Notes: generated by a model from the sequence alone, not told the origin. DNA of 64,000 nt from Muribaculaceae bacterium (GCA_017391675.1 JAFOXR010000061.1:1-64000); one strand, 5' to 3'. Counted from the stretch's first letter, positions 15,987 to 26,060 are shown. Numbers and translations: made by a program.

Positions 15987-16053
15987 TATTTCAATTTATT
16001 TCAAAAAAATTACCGGAAGCACATTATTGATTAACTGCTATTGAATTATCCGG
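15987..16053. repeat. Direct repeat B, copy 2
   Basis: Second copy of the 15475-15543 element, following degenerate unit 4 as copy 1 follows unit 3. Confidence 0.8.
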
Positions 16054-16078
16054 ATACTCATGTAATCTCAATAAGAAA

Positions 16079-16099
16079 GGGGGCAAAAGAAAAGCCCCC
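16079..16099. other. GC-rich hairpin at the end of the repeat island
   Basis: GGGGGC, nine-base purine loop, GCCCCC. On the minus strand it is followed by TTTCTT, so it could act as a weak leftward terminator. On the plus strand no T run follows. From 16100 to 16238 nothing else is seen. Confidence 0.4.
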
Positions 16100-16238
16100 A
16101 GATCGAAACCGAGTTCATTATCTTCCCCATAATAATTAATTTTTATGCACACAAATGCGTTTTTTGTATAAAAATGATAGCATAAGGGGCTATTTAATTA
16201 ATATTTCATCACAAATGCCAATAAAATAGTATCAATTA

Positions 16239-16270
16239 TTTGTATATGTACAAGATAATGACTAAATTTG
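16239..16270 (+). promoter_or_regulatory. Promoter of the leu operon
   Basis: TTTG (16239-16242), a spacer of exactly 20 bases, TAAATTTG (16263-16270). Both boxes match the Bacteroidota consensus fully. Start expected near 16277, 20 bases before the leader peptide. Confidence 0.8.
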
Positions 16271-16296
16271 CGACCATAAAATAAAAGCATAAAAAA

Positions 16297-16365
16297 ATGA
16301 ACAGAAATTTGTCTAACATTATTATTTCCATTATTCTGCTGCTGGGTATTATTATCACGCAATGA
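16297..16365 (+). CDS. Leu operon leader peptide, Ile/Leu-rich (22 aa)
   Basis: A 22-codon ORF starting ATG 16297 and ending TGA 16363-16365. Twelve of its residues are Ile (8) or Leu (4), concentrated in IIISIILLLGIII at residues 8-20; no Val codon is present. It lies between the leu promoter and a terminator that precedes leuA, the position and composition of a ribosome-mediated attenuation leader. Stalling at scarce Ile-tRNA or Leu-tRNA would leave the downstream antiterminator arm free, while reading to the stop codon would cover it. It is too short to be a functional protein otherwise; two hydrophobic runs alone could suggest a tiny membrane peptide, but the RNA context favours the leader role. 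Confidence 0.85.
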   Translation: MNRNLSNIIISIILLLGIIITQ

Positions 16366-16367
16366 GA

Positions 16368-16432
16368 AGGTTATATATATGGTAGACTATTTAAAATTTG
16401 ACAAAAAACAGAAATTGCTTTATATACAACCT
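16368..16432 (+). promoter_or_regulatory. Antiterminator pairing of the leu attenuator
   Basis: AGGTTATATATA (16368-16379), three bases after the leader stop codon, pairs with TATATACAACCT (16421-16432): 11 of 12 positions are complementary with one A/C mismatch. The 3' arm overlaps the 5' arm of the terminator (16428-16436), so the two structures exclude each other. Confidence 0.8.
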
Positions 16433-16463
16433 TTCTTGAAAAACGAGAAAGGTTTTTTATTTT
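16428..16463 (+). terminator. Attenuator terminator before leuA
   Basis: AACCTTTCT (16428-16436), nine-base loop, AGAAAGGTT (16446-16454), then TTTTATTTT. Nine perfect pairs, placed 25 bases before leuA and therefore inside the operon leader. Confidence 0.85.
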
Positions 16464-16487
16464 AGAAAAAACAATAACAACATAAAT

Positions 16488-17987
16488 ATGAGCAACAGAT
16501 TATTTATTTTCGACACGACACTTAGAGACGGAGAACAGGTTCCAGGCTGTCAGCTTAACACCGTAGAAAAAATACAGGTAGCAAAAGCATTGGAAAGCCT
16601 CGGCGTTGATGTTATCGAAGCAGGTTTCCCCGTTTCAAGCCCAGGCGACTACAACTCTGTAATAGAAATCTCTAAAGCTGTGACATGGCCAAGCATATGC
16701 GCTCTGACCAGAGCAGTGGAAAAAGATATTGATGTGGCTGCTGAAGCATTGAGATATGCAAAGCGCAAGCGTATACACACAGGTATAGGCACTTCCGATT
16801 ATCACATCAAGTACAAATTCAACAGCACTCGCGAAGAGATTCTCGAAAGAGCTATCGCTTGCGTGAAATATGCAAAGAAGCATGTTGAAGATGTTCAGTT
16901 CTATGCCGAAGATGCAGGCCGTACCGACAACGAATATCTTGCTCGAGTAGTGGAGGCTGTAATCAAGGCGGGAGCTACTGTGATAAATATTCCTGACACT
17001 ACAGGATACTGTCTGCCAGCTGAATTCGGTGCTAAAATCAAATATCTGATTGACCATGTTGACGGCATTGACAAAGTGACTATAGCTACTCACTGCCACA
17101 ACGACCTTGGTATGGCAACCGCCAACACTATCTCTGGTATCCTTAACGGTGCTCGCCAAGCAGAGGTGACTATTAACGGTATCGGTGAACGCGCCGGCAA
17201 CACTTCTCTTGAAGAAGTGGCAATGATATTCAAGAGCCACAAGGATCTTGACATTACCACAAACATCAACACTACAAAAATATACAAGACTAGCCGCATG
17301 GTTTCCAGTCTTATGAATATGCCTATTCAGCCAAACAAGGCTATCGTGGGACGCAATGCATTTGCACACTCTTCGGGCATTCACCAGGACGGCGTGCTTA
17401 AGAATCGCGAAAGCTACGAGATCATCGACCCTAAAGATGTGGGTATAGAAGATCCTAACTCTATCGTTCTTACTGCCCGTAGCGGACATGCTGCCCTTAA
17501 GCACCGCTTGCAAGTTCTTGGTATCGAGATGAGCAAGGAGGAACTAGATGTGGCATACCAGGAATTCCTGAAACTTGCCGACCGCAAGAAGAATATTACC
17601 GATGACGACATCATGGTACTGGCAGGCAAGCATCGCGACAAAGATGCCCGCATCAAGCTGGATTACCTTCAAGTGACTTCGGGCGTAGGTGTACGCTCCG
17701 TTGCCAGCGTCGGCTTGAGCATTGCAGGCGAGAAATTTGAAGCATGCGCAACTGGTAATGGTCCGGTAGATGCTGCTATTACTGCAATCAAGCAGATCAT
17801 TCACCGCCACATGGTAGTTCAAGAATTCTTGATTCAGGCTATCACACGAGGAAGCAACGATGTGGGTAAGGTACACATGACAGTGGAATATGAAGGCAAC
17901 CACTACTATGGCTTCTCGGCAAATACCGACATCATAGCTGCTTCAACCGAGGCATTTATAGATGCAATAAACAAATTCGTAAACTAA
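16488..17987 (+). CDS. leuA: 2-isopropylmalate synthase
   Basis: First committed enzyme of leucine synthesis: condenses acetyl-CoA with 2-oxoisovalerate in the cytosol (499 aa). The TIM barrel begins at [18 protein letters not shown] (about residues 5-22) with the metal ligand D and the catalytic R; the second signature, with two metal-binding histidines, is [13 protein letters not shown] (about 203-215). The leucine-feedback regulatory domain occupies about 390-499. It is the first structural gene after the attenuator, 30 bases before leuC. Confidence 0.96.
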   Translation: MSNRLFIFDTTLRDGEQVPGCQLNTVEKIQVAKALESLGVDVIEAGFPVSSPGDYNSVIEISKAVTWPSICALTRAVEKDIDVAAEALRYAKRKRIHTGIGTSDYHIKYKFNSTREEILERAIACVKYAKKHVEDVQFYAEDAGRTDNEYLARVVEAVIKAGATVINIPDTTGYCLPAEFGAKIKYLIDHVDGIDKVTIATHCHNDLGMATANTISGILNGARQAEVTINGIGERAGNTSLEEVAMIFKSHKDLDITTNINTTKIYKTSRMVSSLMNMPIQPNKAIVGRNAFAHSSGIHQDGVLKNRESYEIIDPKDVGIEDPNSIVLTARSGHAALKHRLQVLGIEMSKEELDVAYQEFLKLADRKKNITDDDIMVLAGKHRDKDARIKLDYLQVTSGVGVRSVASVGLSIAGEKFEACATGNGPVDAAITAIKQIIHRHMVVQEFLIQAITRGSNDVGKVHMTVEYEGNHYYGFSANTDIIAASTEAFIDAINKFVN

Positions 17988-18017
17988 AATCAATTAATCT
18001 ATATAAATAAACGCATT

Positions 18018-19409
18018 ATGAACACTCTATTTGACAAAATATGGGATGCGCATGTGGTAAACTTGATTCCTGGTGGTCCATCACAGCTATACATTGACCG
18101 CCACTATTGCCACGAGGTAACAAGTCCTCAAGCTTTTGCTGGACTAAGAGAACGCGGCATCAAAGTATTCCGCCCAGAAAAGACATTCTGTTCTCCTGAC
18201 CACAATATCCCTACCCTTAATCAAGATAAACCTATACAAGACCCGGTTTCACGCAATCAAGTGGAAACACTTACTAAGAATGCAAACGAATTCGGCGTTA
18301 CACTATACGGATTGGGACACCCTAAGAACGGTATCATTCATGTAATCGGTCCTGAAAACGGCCTCACTCTTCCTGGCTACACTATCGTGTGCGGCGACAG
18401 CCACACATCTACTCACGGTGCTTTCGGTGCAGTTGCTTTCGGTATCGGTACTAGCGAGGTGGAAATGGTTCTTGCTTCTCAATGTATCCTACAGCCTAAG
18501 CCAAAGACAATGCGCATCAATGTGAACGGAAAGCTGAAGCCTTTCGTTACAGCAAAGGATATCGCTCTTTACATCATCAGCAAGATGACTACTGGAGGTG
18601 CTACCGGATATTTTGTTGAATATGCAGGTGAAGCAATACGCAACCTGTCAATGGAAGAACGCATGACAGTGTGCAACCTAAGTATCGAAATGGGTGCTCG
18701 TGGCGGTATGATTGCTCCTGATGAGACTACTTTCGAATATGTAAAGGGACGCGAATTTGCTCCTAAGGGTGAAGATTGGGACAAGGCTCTTGCTTACTGG
18801 AAAACATTGAAGAGTGACGACGATGCAGTATTTGACAAGGAAATCAACTTCGATGCTGCCGACATCAATCCTCGCATCACCTATGGAACTAACCCTGGTA
18901 TGGGTATGGGCATTGAAGATTCAATCCCTACAATTGACCAGATTGATGAAGCAGGAAAGATTTCTTTCCAGAAATCTCTTGAATACATGGGATTTGAAGC
19001 TGGACAGAAACTAGAAGGCCACACTATCGACTATGTATTCCTAGGCTCTTGCACTAACGGACGCATTGAAGATTTCCGAGCTTTTGCCAATTTCGTTAAG
19101 GGCAAAAAGAAAGCCGACAATGTGACTGCATGGCTTGTTCCTGGTTCATGGGGAGTAGATAAGCAAATACGCGAGGAAGGACTCGACAAGATTCTTGAAG
19201 AAGCTGGATTTGAACTTCGTCAACCAGGCTGCTCTGCTTGTCTTGCGATGAATGAAGACAAGGTTCCTGCAGGCAAATATGCAGTTTCTACTTCAAACCG
19301 CAACTTTGAAGGACGCCAGGGTCCTGGCTCACGCACTATCCTTGCCGGACCACTTGTTGCTGCAGCTGCAGCTATTACAGGCAAAATCACAAATCCTGCA
19401 AATGTCTAA
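18018..19409 (+). CDS. leuC: 3-isopropylmalate dehydratase, large subunit
   Basis: Aconitase-family subunit carrying the [4Fe-4S] cluster; with LeuD it isomerises 2- to 3-isopropylmalate (463 aa). The cluster cysteines are visible in [11 protein letters not shown] (about residues 343-353) and [10 protein letters not shown] (about 405-414). [20 protein letters not shown] (about 128-147) is the substrate-side signature. Length is normal for the bacterial LeuC type. It sits directly upstream of leuD, with 23 bases between them. Confidence 0.97.
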   Translation: MNTLFDKIWDAHVVNLIPGGPSQLYIDRHYCHEVTSPQAFAGLRERGIKVFRPEKTFCSPDHNIPTLNQDKPIQDPVSRNQVETLTKNANEFGVTLYGLGHPKNGIIHVIGPENGLTLPGYTIVCGDSHTSTHGAFGAVAFGIGTSEVEMVLASQCILQPKPKTMRINVNGKLKPFVTAKDIALYIISKMTTGGATGYFVEYAGEAIRNLSMEERMTVCNLSIEMGARGGMIAPDETTFEYVKGREFAPKGEDWDKALAYWKTLKSDDDAVFDKEINFDAADINPRITYGTNPGMGMGIEDSIPTIDQIDEAGKISFQKSLEYMGFEAGQKLEGHTIDYVFLGSCTNGRIEDFRAFANFVKGKKKADNVTAWLVPGSWGVDKQIREEGLDKILEEAGFELRQPGCSACLAMNEDKVPAGKYAVSTSNRNFEGRQGPGSRTILAGPLVAAAAAITGKITNPANV

Positions 19410-19432
19410 CCAATCTCACACAGCAAAAAATT

Positions 19433-20020
19433 ATGAAAGATAAATTTGTAACTTTCTCATCTACTTGCATTCCATTGCCAATGGAAAATGTAGATACCGA
19501 CCAGATAATCCCAGCTCGCTTCCTTAAAGCGACTTCACGCCAAGGCTTTGGCGATAACCTATTCCGTGACTGGCGTTATGACAAAGACGGTAACCCTATT
19601 CCTTCTTTTGTCCTTAACGATCCTACTTATAGCGGAACTATCCTTGTAGCCGGAAAGAACTTCGGTTCTGGCTCAAGCCGCGAACACGCAGCATGGGCTG
19701 TAGCAGGATATGGATTCAAGGTAGTTGTATCAAGCTTCTTCGCCGATATCTTCAAGAACAACGCATTGAACAACTGCGTGCTTCCTGTAGTGGTGAGCGA
19801 AGGCTTCCTTGCATCACTTTTTGCATCAATCAAGGCTAATCCTAAAGCTCAGGTGACAGTAAATCTTGAAGAGCAGACTATCACTAACGAAGCTACAGGA
19901 GAAAAAGAATCTTTCGACATCAACCCATACAAGAAGAACTGCCTTCTTCAAGGATATGACGATATCGATTTCCTTCTAAGCAAGAAAGATGATATCGTTG
20001 CTTGGGAAAATAAGAAATAA
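19433..20020 (+). CDS. leuD: 3-isopropylmalate dehydratase, small subunit
   Basis: Swivelling-domain partner of LeuC (195 aa). The family signature [13 protein letters not shown] lies at about residues 77-89 and supplies substrate-binding residues. The N-terminal stretch [13 protein letters not shown] is also typical. It forms the LeuCD complex in the cytosol. The gap to the next gene is 24 bases, so the operon continues. Confidence 0.97.
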   Translation: MKDKFVTFSSTCIPLPMENVDTDQIIPARFLKATSRQGFGDNLFRDWRYDKDGNPIPSFVLNDPTYSGTILVAGKNFGSGSSREHAAWAVAGYGFKVVVSSFFADIFKNNALNNCVLPVVVSEGFLASLFASIKANPKAQVTVNLEEQTITNEATGEKESFDINPYKKNCLLQGYDDIDFLLSKKDDIVAWENKK

Positions 20021-20044
20021 ACATTCATTCAGCATAATCTACCG

Positions 20045-21562
20045 ATGCAAATTGAATTACTTGATACTACATTACGCGATGGAGAGCAAACCTCAGGTGT
20101 GAGTTTCTCTCCATCGGAAAAGTTATCAATAACAAAACTCATACTTACCGAACTGCATGTGCCTCGCATTGAAATTGCTTCGGCTCGTGTATCGTCAGGT
20201 GAATTTGAGTCGGTCACCAAGATTTGCTCATGGGCAAAACAAACCGGAAACATTGACCGCATTGAAATTCTGGGATTTATTGACAACGGAGTTTCAATTA
20301 AGTGGGTTAAAGATGTGGGGGGTAAGGTAATCAACCTTCTTGCAAAAGGCTCGGAAAGACATTGCCGCCTGCAACTAAAGAAGACTCCAGAAGAGCATTG
20401 GGCTGATATTCGCCGCGAAGTGGAATCGGCTCACTCTAACGGATTGAGCATAAACATCTATCTTGAAGACTGGTCTAATGGTATCATTCAATCACCGCAA
20501 TATGTGTTTGATATGATTGAGAACATCAAAGACCTTCCTATCAAGAGATTCATGCTTCCCGACACGCTCGGTATCATGAACCCTAACCAGGTTTTTGAAT
20601 ACTGCAAGCGCATGGTTACACACTACCCAGAACTGCATTTCGACTTCCATGCTCACAACGACTATGACATGGCTAGCGCTAACTCGTTTGCGGCTGGGCT
20701 TGTAGGCATCAAGGGCATTCACTGCACGATTAACGGATTAGGTGAACGAGCTGGTAATGCACCTATGTCCAGTGTTGTTGCAGTCATACACGACATGCTC
20801 AAGATGAAAACCGGAATTGACGAAAAGAAAATCAATAAGGTAAGCCATATTGTCGAAGCATTGTCGGGAGTGATAGTTCCTTCAAATAAACCGATTATCG
20901 GCGATAATGTGTTCACACAGTGTGCTGGAGTTCATGCCGATGGTGACTCAAAGAACAATTTGTACTTCAACGATTTGTTGCCCGAACGATTCGGTAGAGA
21001 ACGAGAATATGCTCTTGGCAAAACTTCAGGCAAAGCCAACATTCGCAAGAATCTAGAGGCATTGGGTATCGAACTCAACGAAGAAGACATCAAGAAAGTA
21101 ACACAACGCATCATTGAGCTAGGCGACAAGAAAGAAATTGTAACTCAATCGGACTTGCCATATATTGTAGCCGACACTCTTAAGCATAATATTCAGCAAA
21201 ATAATGTAAGAGTGGTCAACTATGCACTGAACCTGTCGCAAGGTCTGCGCCCTACTGCAACAGTTAAGCTTGACATTGATGGTACTGAATATCAACAAAG
21301 TGCTGTGGGAGACGGTCAGTATGACGCATTTGTAAAAGCTGTAAAACGCATTTACAAAGACAACCTTAACAGAAAATTCCCTCTTCTTACCAACTATTCC
21401 GTTACCATTCCTCCAGGTGGTAGAACTGATGCATTGGTTCAAACCAATATCAACTGGGAATATGAGGGGCATTCTATCAAGACACGCGGCCTTGATGCCG
21501 ACCAGATAGAAGCTGCTATCCAGGCTACAATAAAGATGCTTAATATTATTGAAAACTTATAA
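20045..21562 (+). CDS. Second LeuA-family synthase, probable citramalate synthase
   Basis: A 505 aa paralogue of LeuA with the same two metal-site signatures ([15 protein letters not shown] at about residues 6-20; [14 protein letters not shown] at about 199-212) and a C-terminal regulatory-type domain from about residue 380. Its sequence is well diverged from the LeuA three genes upstream. Bacteroidales often carry this gene between leuD and leuB, annotated only by domain. (R)-citramalate synthase, which makes 2-oxobutyrate for isoleucine from pyruvate and acetyl-CoA, would use the same LeuCD and LeuB enzymes and would explain the Ile codons of the operon leader. A homocitrate or second isopropylmalate synthase cannot be excluded. 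Confidence 0.75.
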   Translation: MQIELLDTTLRDGEQTSGVSFSPSEKLSITKLILTELHVPRIEIASARVSSGEFESVTKICSWAKQTGNIDRIEILGFIDNGVSIKWVKDVGGKVINLLAKGSERHCRLQLKKTPEEHWADIRREVESAHSNGLSINIYLEDWSNGIIQSPQYVFDMIENIKDLPIKRFMLPDTLGIMNPNQVFEYCKRMVTHYPELHFDFHAHNDYDMASANSFAAGLVGIKGIHCTINGLGERAGNAPMSSVVAVIHDMLKMKTGIDEKKINKVSHIVEALSGVIVPSNKPIIGDNVFTQCAGVHADGDSKNNLYFNDLLPERFGREREYALGKTSGKANIRKNLEALGIELNEEDIKKVTQRIIELGDKKEIVTQSDLPYIVADTLKHNIQQNNVRVVNYALNLSQGLRPTATVKLDIDGTEYQQSAVGDGQYDAFVKAVKRIYKDNLNRKFPLLTNYSVTIPPGGRTDALVQTNINWEYEGHSIKTRGLDADQIEAAIQATIKMLNIIENL

Positions 21563-21575
21563 TACATTAATAAAT

Positions 21576-22637
21576 ATGAAACTAAAAATTGCAGTCCTTC
21601 CTGGCGATGGTATAGGACCGGAAATATCAAAACAAGGTGTAGATGTAATGACCGCTGTATGCAACAAATTCGGTCATGAAGTTTCTTATGAATACGCAAT
21701 ATGCGGTGCTGACGCTATAGATAAGGTTGGCGATCCTTTCCCAGAAGAAACCTACAACATCTGCAAGAATGCCGATGCAGTTCTATTTTCGGCAGTAGGC
21801 GATCCTAAGTTTGACAATGACCCAACTGCCAAAGTTCGTCCTGAACAAGGTTTGCTTGCTATGCGCAAGAAACTTGGACTTTTTGCAAACATTCGTCCTG
21901 TTCAGACATTCAGCTGCTTGCTTCACAAGTCTCCTCTTCGTCCTGAACTAGTTGACGGAGCAGATTTCATCTGCATTCGCGAACTTACAGGCGGTATGTA
22001 CTTCGGCGAAAAATACCAGGACAACGACAAGGCATACGATACCAACTACTATACTCGTCCAGAAATTGAACGCATCTTGAAGGTTGGTTTTGAATATGCA
22101 ATGAAACGCAACAAGCACTTGACTGTGGTCGACAAAGCTAATGTACTTGCATCTAGCCGTCTATGGAGACAAATCGCACAGGAAATGGCTCCTCAATATC
22201 CAGAAGTTAACACCGATTTCATGTATGTTGACAATGCAGCTATGCGCATGATTCAAGATCCAAAATTCTTTGATGTAATGGTGACTGAAAATACATTCGG
22301 CGACATTCTTACCGACGAAGGTTCTGTGATCAGCGGTTCTATGGGTCTTCTTCCATCGGCTTCTACTGGTGAAAGCACTCCGGTATTTGAGCCTATCCAT
22401 GGTTCATGGCCTCAAGCTAAGGGCTTGAACATTGCAAATCCTCTAGCTCAGATTCTTTCAGTAGCTATGCTATTTGAATATTTTGACCTTAAGGAAGAAG
22501 GTGCTATGATTCGCAAAGCTGTAGACGCATCGCTTGATGCAAATGTTCGCACACCTGAAATCCAGGTTGAAGGTGCTGGCAAATACGGTACTACCGACAT
22601 AGGCGAATGGATTGTAAACTATATCAACAATCTATAA
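21576..22637 (+). CDS. leuB: 3-isopropylmalate dehydrogenase
   Basis: NAD-dependent oxidative decarboxylase that yields 2-oxoisocaproate (353 aa). Begins [17 protein letters not shown], and carries [20 protein letters not shown] (about residues 236-255), the family's metal and nucleotide-binding signature. An in-frame TTG at 21549 overlaps the previous gene and is less likely than ATG 21576. It is the last gene of the operon, followed by a strong terminator. It may also act on citramalate-derived 3-methylmalate. Confidence 0.96.
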   Translation: MKLKIAVLPGDGIGPEISKQGVDVMTAVCNKFGHEVSYEYAICGADAIDKVGDPFPEETYNICKNADAVLFSAVGDPKFDNDPTAKVRPEQGLLAMRKKLGLFANIRPVQTFSCLLHKSPLRPELVDGADFICIRELTGGMYFGEKYQDNDKAYDTNYYTRPEIERILKVGFEYAMKRNKHLTVVDKANVLASSRLWRQIAQEMAPQYPEVNTDFMYVDNAAMRMIQDPKFFDVMVTENTFGDILTDEGSVISGSMGLLPSASTGESTPVFEPIHGSWPQAKGLNIANPLAQILSVAMLFEYFDLKEEGAMIRKAVDASLDANVRTPEIQVEGAGKYGTTDIGEWIVNYINNL

Positions 22638-22653
22638 GAACACATATACCAAC

Positions 22654-22689
22654 AAAAAAATCCTGAATGAGAACATTCAGGATTTTTTT
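22654..22689. terminator. Terminator between leuB and gdhA
   Basis: AAAAAAATCCTGAATG, loop AGAA, CATTCAGGATTTTTTT. A perfect stem that works in both directions for the convergent genes. Confidence 0.9.
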
Positions 22690-22707
22690 ACACTATAATG
22701 GAATTGA

Positions 22708-24045
22708 TTAGATGACACCTTGACTCATCATTGCATTTGCAACCTTCATGAAACCTGCAATATTTGCGCCCTTCATATAATTAATATATCCATCAGGTTC
22801 TGTTCCATACTTCACGCATTGAGTGTGGATATCACGCATAATTCCATGCAGCTTTTCGTCAACTTCGGCTTCCGACCATGACAAGTGCATTGCATTCTGA
22901 CTCATTTCCAAGCCTGAAGTCGCTACACCACCAGCATTAACAGCCTTGCCTGGACCATAGAGGACCTTATTTTCAATAAATGTGTCAATAGCTTCGGGCG
23001 TACATCCCATATTTGATACTTCGCCTACGATTGCAACACCATTCTTTACCAAGTTCTCGGCATCTTCTTTACCAAGCTCGTTCTGAATTGCACAAGGCAT
23101 TGCGATATCAACTTTCACCTCCCATGGTTTCTTGCCAGCAAAGAATTTAGCATTAGGATATTTCTCTGCATATGGAGCCACGATATCTTCTCCAGAAGAT
23201 CTCAATTCAAGCATATAATCAATCTTATCGCCTGAAACGCCGTCTGGATCATAAATATATCCGTCAGGACCCGAGATTGTAACAACCTTAGCGCCTAGTT
23301 CATTTGCTTTAGTTGCTGCGCCCCATGCCACATTACCAAAACCAGAGATTGCAACTGTTTTTCCAGCGAATGTTTCGCCCTTAGTTGCTAGCATATCTGC
23401 TACAAAATAGCATGCGCCGAAACCTGTTGCTTCTGGACGAATCTTTGAACCGCCGAAATCCAATCCCTTGCCAGTAAATGTTCCTGTATGCTCCTGTGCT
23501 AGTTTCTTATACATTCCATACATATAACCCACTTCACGACCACCTACACCAATATCTCCTGCAGGCACATCACGATCGGGACCTAAATTACGCCACAATT
23601 CTAGAATGAAAGCTTGGCAGAAACGCATGATTTCCTTGTCGCTCTTGCCTTTTGGGCTGAAGTCTGAACCGCCCTTTCCGCCACCCATAGGCAATGTAGT
23701 AAGAGCATTCTTGAAAGTTTGCTCAAAGCCTAAGAATTTTAACGATGACAAGTTAACTGAAGCATGGAATCTTATACCGCCTTTATAAGGACCGATTGCG
23801 TTATTGAACTGTACTCGATATCCAAGGTTAGTTTGAACTTCACCCTTGTCATCTAGCCATGTTACACGGAATGTAAAAATACGGTCAGGTTCGACCATTC
23901 TTTCAATGATTTTTGCTTTCTCGAATTCAGGGTGTTGGTTATAAACATCTTTTACAGATAGCAACACTTCTTTTACTGCTTGCAAGTACTCTTTTTCACC
24001 AGGGTGCTTTGCTTCTAGGTTACTTAAAATTTCTTCAACCTTCAT
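22708..24045 (-). CDS. gdhA: NADP-type glutamate dehydrogenase
   Basis: Hexameric enzyme that aminates 2-oxoglutarate with ammonium, a main nitrogen-assimilation route in Bacteroidales (445 aa). The catalytic-lysine motif LPMGGGKGGSDF is at about residues 118-129 and the dinucleotide-binding turn GFGNVAWGAA at about 236-245. Length and the N-terminal LEAKHPGEKEYLQAVKEVL fit the small GdhA class. It is single-gene, convergent with leuB, with its own promoter box. Confidence 0.96.
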   Translation of the reverse strand: MKVEEILSNLEAKHPGEKEYLQAVKEVLLSVKDVYNQHPEFEKAKIIERMVEPDRIFTFRVTWLDDKGEVQTNLGYRVQFNNAIGPYKGGIRFHASVNLSSLKFLGFEQTFKNALTTLPMGGGKGGSDFSPKGKSDKEIMRFCQAFILELWRNLGPDRDVPAGDIGVGGREVGYMYGMYKKLAQEHTGTFTGKGLDFGGSKIRPEATGFGACYFVADMLATKGETFAGKTVAISGFGNVAWGAATKANELGAKVVTISGPDGYIYDPDGVSGDKIDYMLELRSSGEDIVAPYAEKYPNAKFFAGKKPWEVKVDIAMPCAIQNELGKEDAENLVKNGVAIVGEVSNMGCTPEAIDTFIENKVLYGPGKAVNAGGVATSGLEMSQNAMHLSWSEAEVDEKLHGIMRDIHTQCVKYGTEPDGYINYMKGANIAGFMKVANAMMSQGVI

Positions 24046-24099
24046 GATAAGAATATTTTTAGGTTAATATTGTCTACACTTGTATTAGTTATAACAATA

Positions 24100-24107
24100 C
24101 AAATATA
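24100..24107 (-). promoter_or_regulatory. Promoter -7 box of gdhA
   Basis: TATATTTG on the minus strand; a TTTG lies 17 bases further upstream, slightly short of the usual spacing. Leader about 48 bases. Confidence 0.5.
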
Positions 24108-24215
24108 AAGCATTTTTTCTTTAACAAAGAGTTTTTTAGTTAAAAAAGTCTTAAAACATGCCCTCAAGCACTCTTTTCCGTAGCATTTTGCCACCAGCAA
24201 TCAACCTCAACAGTC

Positions 24216-24989
24216 TTAAAAATGCACGATTTGGCCATCATACGCAATAAAAACGCCATCGGGTAATGTCTTAATGACATCGTCGTGCTTTCCCATATCG
24301 TGCCCAAGATGTATTAAATATGTGCGTTTAGGACTTATTTTTGAGATTATTTGCAACGCTTCATTCAGTGTCAGGTGTGATAGATGCTGCGAATGTCTCA
24401 AAGCATTTATAACCAGAACATCTATGCCTTTTAAACTTTCTATCACTTCTTCATCTATTGTTTTTGCATCGGTTATATATGCCAAATGCTCCCCTATCCT
24501 ATAACCATTTATCAGCAATTTATAATGCCATATGGGTAATGCTTCAATATGCAGGTTATCCACATCTATCGGGTGTTCAGCATCTGCAACATTAAGGATA
24601 AACTGCGGAACTCCCGGATACGGGTTCTTATAGAAGCAATACGGAACACGAGCGATAAGATCATCTAGTACATTCTGCTGAGCATATACAGGGAAATGAT
24701 CGTGATAACAATATGGACGCAAATCATCTATACCGCCTACATGGTCATAGTGGCTATGTGTCAACAGCACCATGTCCAGCTTTGTTGATTTAGCACGAAG
24801 CATTTGTTCTCTAAAGTCGGGACCACAATCTAGCAGAATACTCTTATCTCCTATTCGCACAATTGCCGATGTCCTCAATCTTTTATCTTTAACATTACCA
24901 GACTTGCATACCTCGCAGTCACATCCTATAACAGGCACTCCTGTAGATGTACCCGTTCCCAAGAACTCTATTTCTCCATGCATACTCAT
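24216..24989 (-). CDS. Metallo-beta-lactamase-fold hydrolase, PhnP-like
   Basis: A 257 aa MBL-fold enzyme with the two-metal motif HSHYDH (H78, H80, D82, H83) and further metal ligands in LLDCGPDF and LIHLGHDMG. The N-terminal GCDCEVC (C23, C25, C28) resembles the structural zinc site of PhnP-type phosphodiesterases, so a cyclic-phosphate or similar phosphodiester is the likeliest substrate; this is inference. It overlaps the upstream lipoprotein gene by 4 bases, implying translational coupling. Confidence 0.85.
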   Translation of the reverse strand: MSMHGEIEFLGTGTSTGVPVIGCDCEVCKSGNVKDKRLRTSAIVRIGDKSILLDCGPDFREQMLRAKSTKLDMVLLTHSHYDHVGGIDDLRPYCYHDHFPVYAQQNVLDDLIARVPYCFYKNPYPGVPQFILNVADAEHPIDVDNLHIEALPIWHYKLLINGYRIGEHLAYITDAKTIDEEVIESLKGIDVLVINALRHSQHLSHLTLNEALQIISKISPKRTYLIHLGHDMGKHDDVIKTLPDGVFIAYDGQIVHF

Positions 24990-25930
24990 TTCCTGTATTG
25001 TTTCAATAATCCGTCAAAGAATACCAAATACATACCGTCACTATAAAACCAATATTCTTGCAATCCATCATAGGTAGGTCTCTCTTGAATATTGTTGGGA
25101 GTACCTAACGCCAAACGGCACTCTTCTTTTGTCATGTCTATGGCAACATTACCATTAACGATATTTGTCCATGTCTCATCTGAAATAGATGAGTAATTCT
25201 GTCTGATATCTTTCTCTGAAAACAAGTTATCAAACAACCGATTCTGTACCGACGACTGTTTAGTCGACATATACACATTTGCTGCAGTTCCGTCACTGCT
25301 AACAAATGAAACGCTTAATGGGAATACTTTGTCTCCAGGTAACACATCTTTTATTTTCACATTAATGAACTTACGCCCTGGTATCATCTCTCCATTTGCG
25401 TTATACCATATTGATGTACGAATATAGAATTCTTTACCTACTAGCTGTCGCTTATACTCATCAACCAATGCCAAATCAACCATAAAGGGAACTGACAGCA
25501 TAAGCTTTTTTCGCTTTATTTCCTCTACAGTCTTTCCGCTAGCATAATAATACTCATTTATTCCATCACTGAATATCAAATTCACTTTAGGTTCATTGTC
25601 AAGCACACTGGACTCTTCATAACCTAAGTAGCGCAAAACTTTTCCAGTCAGTTGCAATGTATCCAGGTCATAATTAACCGATGGTGTGAACACTCTGCTT
25701 ATATTCTTATCTACAACAAAGAACCGTCTTCCTTTTTCCCATGCAGGAAAACTATCAACCGACACTTTATTATATTGGGTTTCGGCACCAGATGATGTTC
25801 CTTGAGACAGGACTACCTTTGCCACATCTTTCTCGGTAATTTTTTTTGTGTTTTCAATTCCCGTAAAACATGACGACACCAAAATAAACATCATCAAAAT
25901 GACTGTATTTTTAAACGAAAATATTTTCAT
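24986..25930 (-). CDS. Predicted lipoprotein of unknown function
   Basis: A 314 aa protein with a lipoprotein signal peptide: a basic start, a hydrophobic stretch and the lipobox LVSSC (Cys at residue 21). The mature protein has no family I can name. Its C-terminal 50 residues (MTKEECRLALGTPNNIQERP, then YWFYSDGMYLVFFDG) resemble the SmpA/BamE-like fold, in which a conserved GxP follows a helix. It is the first gene of a two-gene unit with the MBL hydrolase. Membrane location is expected; the role is unknown. Confidence 0.7.
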   Translation of the reverse strand: MKIFSFKNTVILMMFILVSSCFTGIENTKKITEKDVAKVVLSQGTSSGAETQYNKVSVDSFPAWEKGRRFFVVDKNISRVFTPSVNYDLDTLQLTGKVLRYLGYEESSVLDNEPKVNLIFSDGINEYYYASGKTVEEIKRKKLMLSVPFMVDLALVDEYKRQLVGKEFYIRTSIWYNANGEMIPGRKFINVKIKDVLPGDKVFPLSVSFVSSDGTAANVYMSTKQSSVQNRLFDNLFSEKDIRQNYSSISDETWTNIVNGNVAIDMTKEECRLALGTPNNIQERPTYDGLQEYWFYSDGMYLVFFDGLLKQYRK

Positions 25931-25955
25931 TTCTTTATATTCTCATAATTTCTTA

Positions 25956-25963
25956 CAAAGATA
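25956..25963 (-). promoter_or_regulatory. Promoter -7 box of the lipoprotein-MBL unit
   Basis: TATCTTTG on the minus strand, about 26 bases before the ATG. Confidence 0.55.
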
Positions 25964-26030
25964 ACCCTATAATTCATATTGATTCACCATTTTTTCATAA
26001 TTTATTGTTTTTTCTCGTCTTAAAAGATTG

Positions 26031-26038
26031 TAAATTTG
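26031..26038 (+). promoter_or_regulatory. Promoter -7 box of the exonuclease gene
   Basis: TAAATTTG. Transcription should begin near 26045, which rules out the ATG at 26040 and points to ATG 26061. Confidence 0.55.
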
Positions 26039-26060
26039 CATGAAATTTGCACTAGGAATA

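Noticed and set aside
13096..16230. Insertion sequence or integrated element with recombinase
   Set aside because: No transposase, integrase or terminal inverted repeats were found; only remnants and repeats.
26040..26060. ATG 26040 as start of the exonuclease
   Set aside because: It is two bases after the -7 box and so probably not transcribed; ATG 26061 is preferred.
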